Origin: Fomitopsis serialis
Taxonomy: Eukaryota; Basidiomycota; Agaricomycetes; Polyporales; Fomitopsidaceae
Direction: 5' to 3'
DNA: 64,000 nt
Assembly (NCBI RefSeq): GCF_022376445.1
Contig: NW_025954962.1
Location: 868,001-932,000 of the forward strand
The notes under the pieces were generated by a model. It had not been told where the DNA came from. It saw only the letters and a list, made by a program, of their open reading frames with translations, and did no database searches. Within the stretch, counting starts at the first letter, position 1. Every line of letters starts with the position of its first letter. Shown here piece after piece: positions 58,391 to 64,000 of the stretch. The position numbers and the translations under genes are program-made.

Positions 58391-61300
58391 ATGGACATCA
58401 CCTCTCCGGAACCGCCACCTGGGCCTGCAGTCCCCTCAGCTGCAGGAAATTTGAGACGCTCACCTCGCTCGAGTCCACGAACTCTCGCAGCTCTTGACGA
58501 GCATCCGCCGCGACCACTAGTACCGACGTTCCTGGGTGAAGGACTCACGAAGACAGGCTCAACCTCCCGTGCGCCCACTCCTGGCACTGTGGCAGGGACG
58601 TCTCGACCGATGTCCTCACATGGAGCCAGCTTCAGTGACTTTGACGGGTCTCAGCTACTGGGAGGCCCGCAAGTACCGCGTTCTCCAGACTTCAACAGGC
58701 CGCTCAACGTGACGGACGCGTTGAGCTACCTCGATGCTGTGAAGATGCAGTTCCAGGACAAGCCAGACGTGTACAACCATTTTCTGGACATAATGAAGGA
58801 TTTCAAGAGCCAAGTGTACGTCATTACCTGTTGCTTGCCTTGTGCCTCCGAGTCCTTTGTTCTCCGCCACTCGCATCAATTGTGAACATTCGCGGTCGAA
58901 TGAAGTCCCTCGTCGCGTTGTCCTGTGCCCTTTCAATCCTTTCCTTTACCACCTCGCTTACATTGACATCTTATGGCTGCGTCCAGGATCGACACGCCTG
59001 GCGTCATCGAACGTGTATCTATGCTGTTTCACGACAACCCCTACCTGATTCAGGGATTCAACACCTTCCTCCCTCCCGGCTACCGCATCGAAGTGTCGAC
59101 AGACCCGCGCAATCTGGACACGATCACGGTGACGACCCCTATGGGTATCATGACCCAGAACATCTCGGCCTATGGAGCCCCTGTGAGGATTGCTCGAGAC
59201 CCTATGCTTCCTGCTCCTCCTGCCATGATCCCTCTCCCTCAGCAACCTCCATTTTCTTCAGCACCGCCGCCAGTCCTTCCAGTCGGCATTGGGAACGGTT
59301 CAAGACCAGCTACACCATCCAGGTTGCTCAGCCACCCTCCCGAATACGGCTTCTCCCCGTCAGTCATGTACTCTTCGCCTTCAACAGCATCGCAAACAAA
59401 CGCCGCGGCGACGTTCCTCGGGAACATGGGCAACAGACAAGATACCACCTTGCCGGGGGAGTTCAATCATGCTATTCAGTTTCTGAATAAGATCAAAGTG
59501 CGCTACGAAGATGATTCTGAGACGTACAAGCAATTCTTAGAAATCCTTCACGCTTACCAGAAAGAACAGAAGCATCTGCAAGACGTGCGTCCGTTCGTCC
59601 ATGCGGCGGTCCCGCTTTACTGAAGGCTATCCACAGTCACAAGTATATGCTCAGGTGCAGATGCTTTTCAAGGACGCACCGGATCTAATGCAAGAGTTCC
59701 GCGACTTTCTACCCGAGGCGTTCGGGCCATCTGCACAACAAGTGGGTCTGGTGGGTATTCTACCTCAACCGCCGAATCCTTCCAGCCCCTGGGGACAAGC
59801 GGACGGACCTCCGTCGACCTCTGCCGATAAGAGTACAAAGGCTCCGAGTAGGCGACGCAAGCGTGTTGCTGAGAAGGAGCCGGCCGGTGGACGGGTGAGT
59901 ATGTTCGGTACCATGAAATAGTCAGACAAGCTCACGGCTCCAATCCAGGTAGTTAAACGGGCGAAGCCGAACCAGAAACCCGAACCGCAATCGCCGAAGT
60001 TCGCGCCGTTTCCCGTCGCTGCGTCTCCGCCGCCCAATGTGCCGGGTCATGTTGTCATGCCAGGTCCGCAACCGCCTCAACAAGGACATCCCAACTTCCT
60101 CAACCTCTATCCGCCGCTGCCACCTACGGCTGATCCCGCGGTCACTTCGATCGCGCCTCGTGAAGAGACTTGGTTCTTTGATCGGGCCAGAAGAGCTCTG
60201 GAGGGCGGCGGCACGTACGAGGAGTTCTTGAAGCTCCTGAATCTGTTCGCAAGGGACATCATCGACACGAAAACGCTCATTGAACGGGCGGAAGTATTCC
60301 TGGATGGCGAACTGATGAGGCAGTTCAAGGAGTTCATTGGTTGGGACGACAAGGTCGGGCATGCCGACCACGGGCCTCCGGGCAGCGTGCGAGTTACCGA
60401 ATCAGATCCGCATATTGCTCGGTCTCCAGACGATGGTCAGGGGCCGAGCTACCGACGGCTGCCGGAGAGTGTAAGCACATTGTTACGGCAGCACGGCAGA
60501 GCACACATACTCACCGGCACTTCAGGAGATCCATTTGGCCTGCTCTGCCCGTGGTCGTCTCGAGTGGTCTGTGCTCAACGACGTCTGGGTCTCGCATCCT
60601 ACGTGGGCTTCGGAGGATTCCGGGTTCGTCGCGCACAAGAAGAACTCCTTCGAGGACATCATTTACCGGGGTGAGGAGGAACGACACGAGTACTCCGTGC
60701 ACTTGGAGGCTCTCTCGCGTACTATCACCGTACTGGAGGCCCTGGACGCGCGGATAGAGGATATGACACCTGAGGAGCGTGTGCAGTTCAGGCTGAAGCC
60801 GGGTCTCGGCGGGTCGGCACCTCAGGTGTATGAACGCATTTTCAGGAAAATCTACGGACGGGACAACCTCAAGGAGGTCATGAAGGCACTGCAGGACTGC
60901 CCGAGCGTGTCCGTCCCCGTTGTCCTCAGACGTCTGAAGCAACGCGACGAGGAGTGGCACCGCGCTCAGCGCGAATGGGGCAAGAGCTGGCGAGAGGTGG
61001 ACGCTAAGAACTTCTACAAGGCGTTGGACCACCAGGGCATCGTTTTCAAGGCCAACGACAAGAAGAGTATTACCGCGAAGCATTTTGTGCAAGACATCGA
61101 GTCGATCAAGACTGCGCAGGAGAAAGCACGCGAGTTTGAGGCAGGCCCATCCTGGGTGCGAGGCTCACTCGGGCCCCAATTGGACTACGAATTCGGAGAC
61201 ATCGGCATACTGCAAGACTGCCTCAAGTTGACCTTCTGCTTCTTGGATCATTCATCGGCGCAATATAGCGTGGCGGAGAGGCGAAGCGTCGAGCGCTTCC

Positions 61301-63052
61301 TACGCGCATTCATCCCGGTCCTCTTCATGCTTCCGGCTCAGGAATTCAATGCTGCCTGCGGACCAGTCGAACCTGGCCACGAGGACGATCTCGCGGAAGA
61401 CCTTGCGGTGAGCGACGGGGCAGATGACCAGACAAAGTCCAGTCGGGACCGTCAGGGCAGACGCCCCCAGTCTGCGGGTGTTTCTGCGGGCGACTTGCGG
61501 AAGAGATTGCTGAAAACTGCCCAGGAGAGATCACCCAGGGGCAGCCCTCAGGCGCTGTCCGTCAAGTCTGGCGCTTTGACGAGGTCGGTCTCACCGGCGC
61601 CGAGTGACGGTCATCCTACGTCCAACAAGGGCAAGGGTTCGCGGTTGAATCAAGAGCTTGACCACGACGAACCTGACTTCGCTCTTCCGGAAGACATATG
61701 GATACAGGAAGCGGTCATGCATTCCGGGGTGCAGGCGGGTGCGGAGACGGTGACGAGACGGCCGTTCTTCGCCAACACGACATTTTACACATTGTTGCGC
61801 CTACTGCAGGTACGTCAGCACCTGCTATGGGCATTCGCTGGACATCTCTGACGGCGCTGTCGTGCGGCACAGCTACTCTATTCGCGTCTTAGCATGTGCA
61901 AGCAAATTGGCGCGCAGAATGCCGCAGAAAAGCACTCTTCGCTGCTCGCTAATCCTGCCGCGGTCCAATTGGGACTAGATGAGCCAAATGGGCCTGCAAC
62001 TGTATTGGCTCAAGCGGCTGAAGCATTAGGTGAGGCTCGCTCGGGAGAAGAACCTAATGTGCTATACTTGTACTTGCTCGATGCTTGTGAGAAGGTGTTC
62101 GACAATGAGCTAGACCAAACGACCTTCGAGGAACACATGCGGTGGTTCTTTGGAACGAAGGTGTGTCGTCTTTTCCCGTTGAGGCGACAAGCTCGAGTTG
62201 ACCGGACAAATCAATGTAGGCTTACCACCTCTTCACCCTGGATAGGGTGATTATCGCTACCGTGAAGCAGGTGAGCTCAGTACTGACGCACATGAATCAT
62301 CTTGACCAAACTAACCTCGTTCGTAGGTACAAACCATAGTGGGCGATAACAAGTGCCAGGAGCTTTGGTACCTACTACAGCGGTCGCGAGGCGCGGAGGC
62401 GATTACGGCCCATGACACCATCCGTTATAGAAGAGAGGCCGAACAACACGTTGGATCAGATGATAACCTCTACAGGTTCGATTGGGTACGTGTCACTGCT
62501 AAATATACTGTTACGGTGGTACGGTGGCTAAGGATAGCTTGATGCAGGACGCAGAGACACAGAATCTAGTTGTTCAGCTGCTGGGTTCGACGGATCCGAG
62601 CACAGAGGAAGACAAGTCCCCGGCGGGACGATGGCGGGAGTATGTTGCAACGTACGTGTCGGAGCATCCGACGGAGTGGGTGCCTGCGGGCAGACCGAAG
62701 AGCAGACCACTATTCCTGCGGAGGTATGTAATGAGAACGCTCTATTCTCGTCCTGCGCTGGCGGTTATGTGCATGCTGACCTCCGCCCGTTGGACTACGT
62801 ATTTATAGGAGCGTGATGGACGCCGCCGAACACGGAGAAGCTGTGCACGAGCAGCGGGGGATGTGTGTACACGTGCGCGCGGGGACGTACCAGCTTGTTT
62901 ACGGGGCGGGGGGCGAGGACGTGCTGTGGCGGGTGCGGCGGGGGGACGACGAGGGGACGCTGCAGCGGCGGGGCCGGGGGCGGCAGGAGGAGCAGAGGCG
63001 CTGGCTCGGGCGGCAAGGCCCGTGGGAGAGCGGTGCTATGTATAGGGCATGA
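58391..63052 (+). CDS. SIN3 transcriptional corepressor scaffold
   Basis: Scaffold of the Rpd3/HDAC corepressor complex in the nucleus. About ten exons give roughly 1,340 aa. PAH1 starts [20 protein letters not shown] and crosses a 171-nt intron (58816-58986) into [23 protein letters not shown]2 is [20 protein letters not shown] followed after an intron by [23 protein letters not shown]3 reads [20 protein letters not shown] and [20 protein letters not shown]. The HDAC-interacting domain includes [28 protein letters not shown] and [19 protein letters not shown]. The C-terminal Sin3a_C part has [20 protein letters not shown] and [15 protein letters not shown]. The protein ends in a Gly/Arg-rich tail. 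ATG 58391 is the first in frame. No frame problem was found anywhere in the gene. Confidence 0.95.
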
Positions 63053-63263
63053 GCTGGGTGCTGTTGGCTATTTATAGGCGGGAGTAATGGAATATTTTTG
63101 ATAGCTGAGTTGATGTGGCTTAGGATGGCCTCCGGCGGTCTTGGTCTTATAATCTCTTGGACTCAATCGACCGTGCTCGCCCAGCCAAGCCCGAGCCCGC
63201 CCCCGCCGCTGCCCCCGACGCTCGCACTCTGCCTCGGCGAGCCTCCTTGGCACACCGCTCTGC

Positions 63264-64000
63264 ATGGCCAAGCCTCCCAAGAGCAGCTCGTCCTCGCCGC
63301 ACCCCGCTCGCCCGCCGCGTGTCTCTCCCACCCACCACAGTCCACGGCGACGAGCGAGCCCCTCCCCCTCCCCCGCCGTCCTTGGTCTCTTCGCCACCCT
63401 CGCATCCGCCATCACCGCCGTAGACGGATCTCCTGTCTCCACACCGCCCCCAGACTTCCTCTGCCCCCACCTAGCAGCGACCCCCACACCCACCCAGGCG
63501 CCCACTACCGTGCCCAGAGTTCGCAACCGCCGCCGAGCCGCGACCCCCTCAACATCTACCGCACAGACCACGAGATCCGGGCCCGTGGCCGACAAGTACG
63601 TGTCGTGCGACGACGGGAGGTGGCGCAAAACAGACGTCTGGACACTATATGGATCTACCTTCTGTGCGGTAAGCCAGCGTTCTGCTCTCCGTATTCGGCT
63701 CATATTCATGTCTCTCAGGGCACCGTGTGCTCCGCGACCGCGACCTCCACGCCGACCGCAGTCGACGACGACGACGACGCTGGAGAGACCTCTGCAACTG
63801 TCACGTCGAAGCCTGCCGCTATCACTGACATGGACGTCTCAAATGGGGATGCCCTCCCTTCAGGCTGGAACAAGTCCCCTTACATCCGCGACGATCCCCT
63901 TACGCCAGTCATCATCACACTGTCAGTGGTCTTAGCCGTAGGTATATGCGCTTTCATCGTGCTCTGCGTGGTCTGGCGAAGGAAACGATCGCGTCGGCCC
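63264..64000 (+). CDS. Single-pass membrane protein, partial (runs off right edge)
   Basis: From ATG 63264 the first exon codes a Ser/Pro/Arg-rich start (MAKPPKSSSSSPHPARPPRV) with a hydrophobic signal-like stretch AVLGLFATLASAITAVDGSP. A Thr/Pro-rich ectodomain follows, with CDDGRWRKTDVWTLYGSTFC. A short GT-AG intron near 63670 joins to GTVCSATATSTPTAVDDDDD, a further Ser/Thr linker, then PYIRDDPLTPVIITLSVVLA and VGICAFIVLCVVWRRKRSRR, a clear transmembrane helix with a basic stop-transfer. The frame is open at the window end. It resembles the single-pass, Ser/Thr-rich cell-surface proteins common in basidiomycetes; function unknown. Confidence 0.7.

Overview
This window is nuclear DNA of a filamentous basidiomycete, most likely an Agaricomycete. 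Nearly every gene is cut by short introns of about 45-70 nt with GT...AG ends and pyrimidine/CTNA-type branch regions. Genes are dense on both strands with short spacers, and the base composition is moderately GC-rich. The protein set is fungal: PalI/Rim9, Sho1, Sly1, Sin3 with PAH domains, FHIT, and two F-box families, one of which I recognise as an agaricomycete family. There is no sign of bacterial, viral or organellar sequence. I saw no CRISPR array, transposon or operon, and the only RNA gene found is one intron-containing tRNA-Lys(CUU).

Layout. 0.3-4.2 kb: a GPI-anchored PLC-like phosphodiesterase (-), a PAP2-family phosphatase (+) and an APH-fold kinase (-). 4.5-8.9 kb: translation elongation factor 2 (-), divergent from a GNAT acetyltransferase (+). 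9.3-14.4 kb: PalI (+), a secreted agmatinase-type ureohydrolase (-) and a beta-trefoil-like protein (-). 14.8-20.6 kb: two WD40 genes, a DCAF11 homologue (-) and a TBL1-type LisH protein (+). 21-24.5 kb: an unrecognised gene and a GHITM/MICS1-type mitochondrial membrane protein (+). 24.8-27.4 kb: SLY1 (-). 28-33.3 kb: a small putatively acylated protein and a CSC1/OSCA channel (+). 35-39.8 kb: a small helical protein and an acid sphingomyelinase (+). 40.5-49.3 kb: two related kinase-like genes, two F-box genes, FHIT, an unknown membrane protein and the tRNA. 49.5-63 kb: WBP11 (-) divergent from an RNF10-type RING protein (+), SHO1 (-), an unknown membrane-anchored protein (+) and SIN3 (+). A single-pass membrane protein gene runs off the right edge.

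The genes are housekeeping and signalling functions (translation, ER-Golgi fusion, chromatin repression, pH, osmotic and mechanical sensing, splicing) and do not form one pathway. The most striking sequence-level signal is a run of apparent single-base losses. At least ten genes between about 21 and 54 kb need one or more -1 corrections to follow a conserved reading frame, while every recognisable gene outside that interval reads cleanly. The likeliest cause is local consensus error; real pseudogenes are the alternative. A second signal is three GC-AG introns (EF2, TBL1, WBP11), each fixed by reading frame and family consensus.
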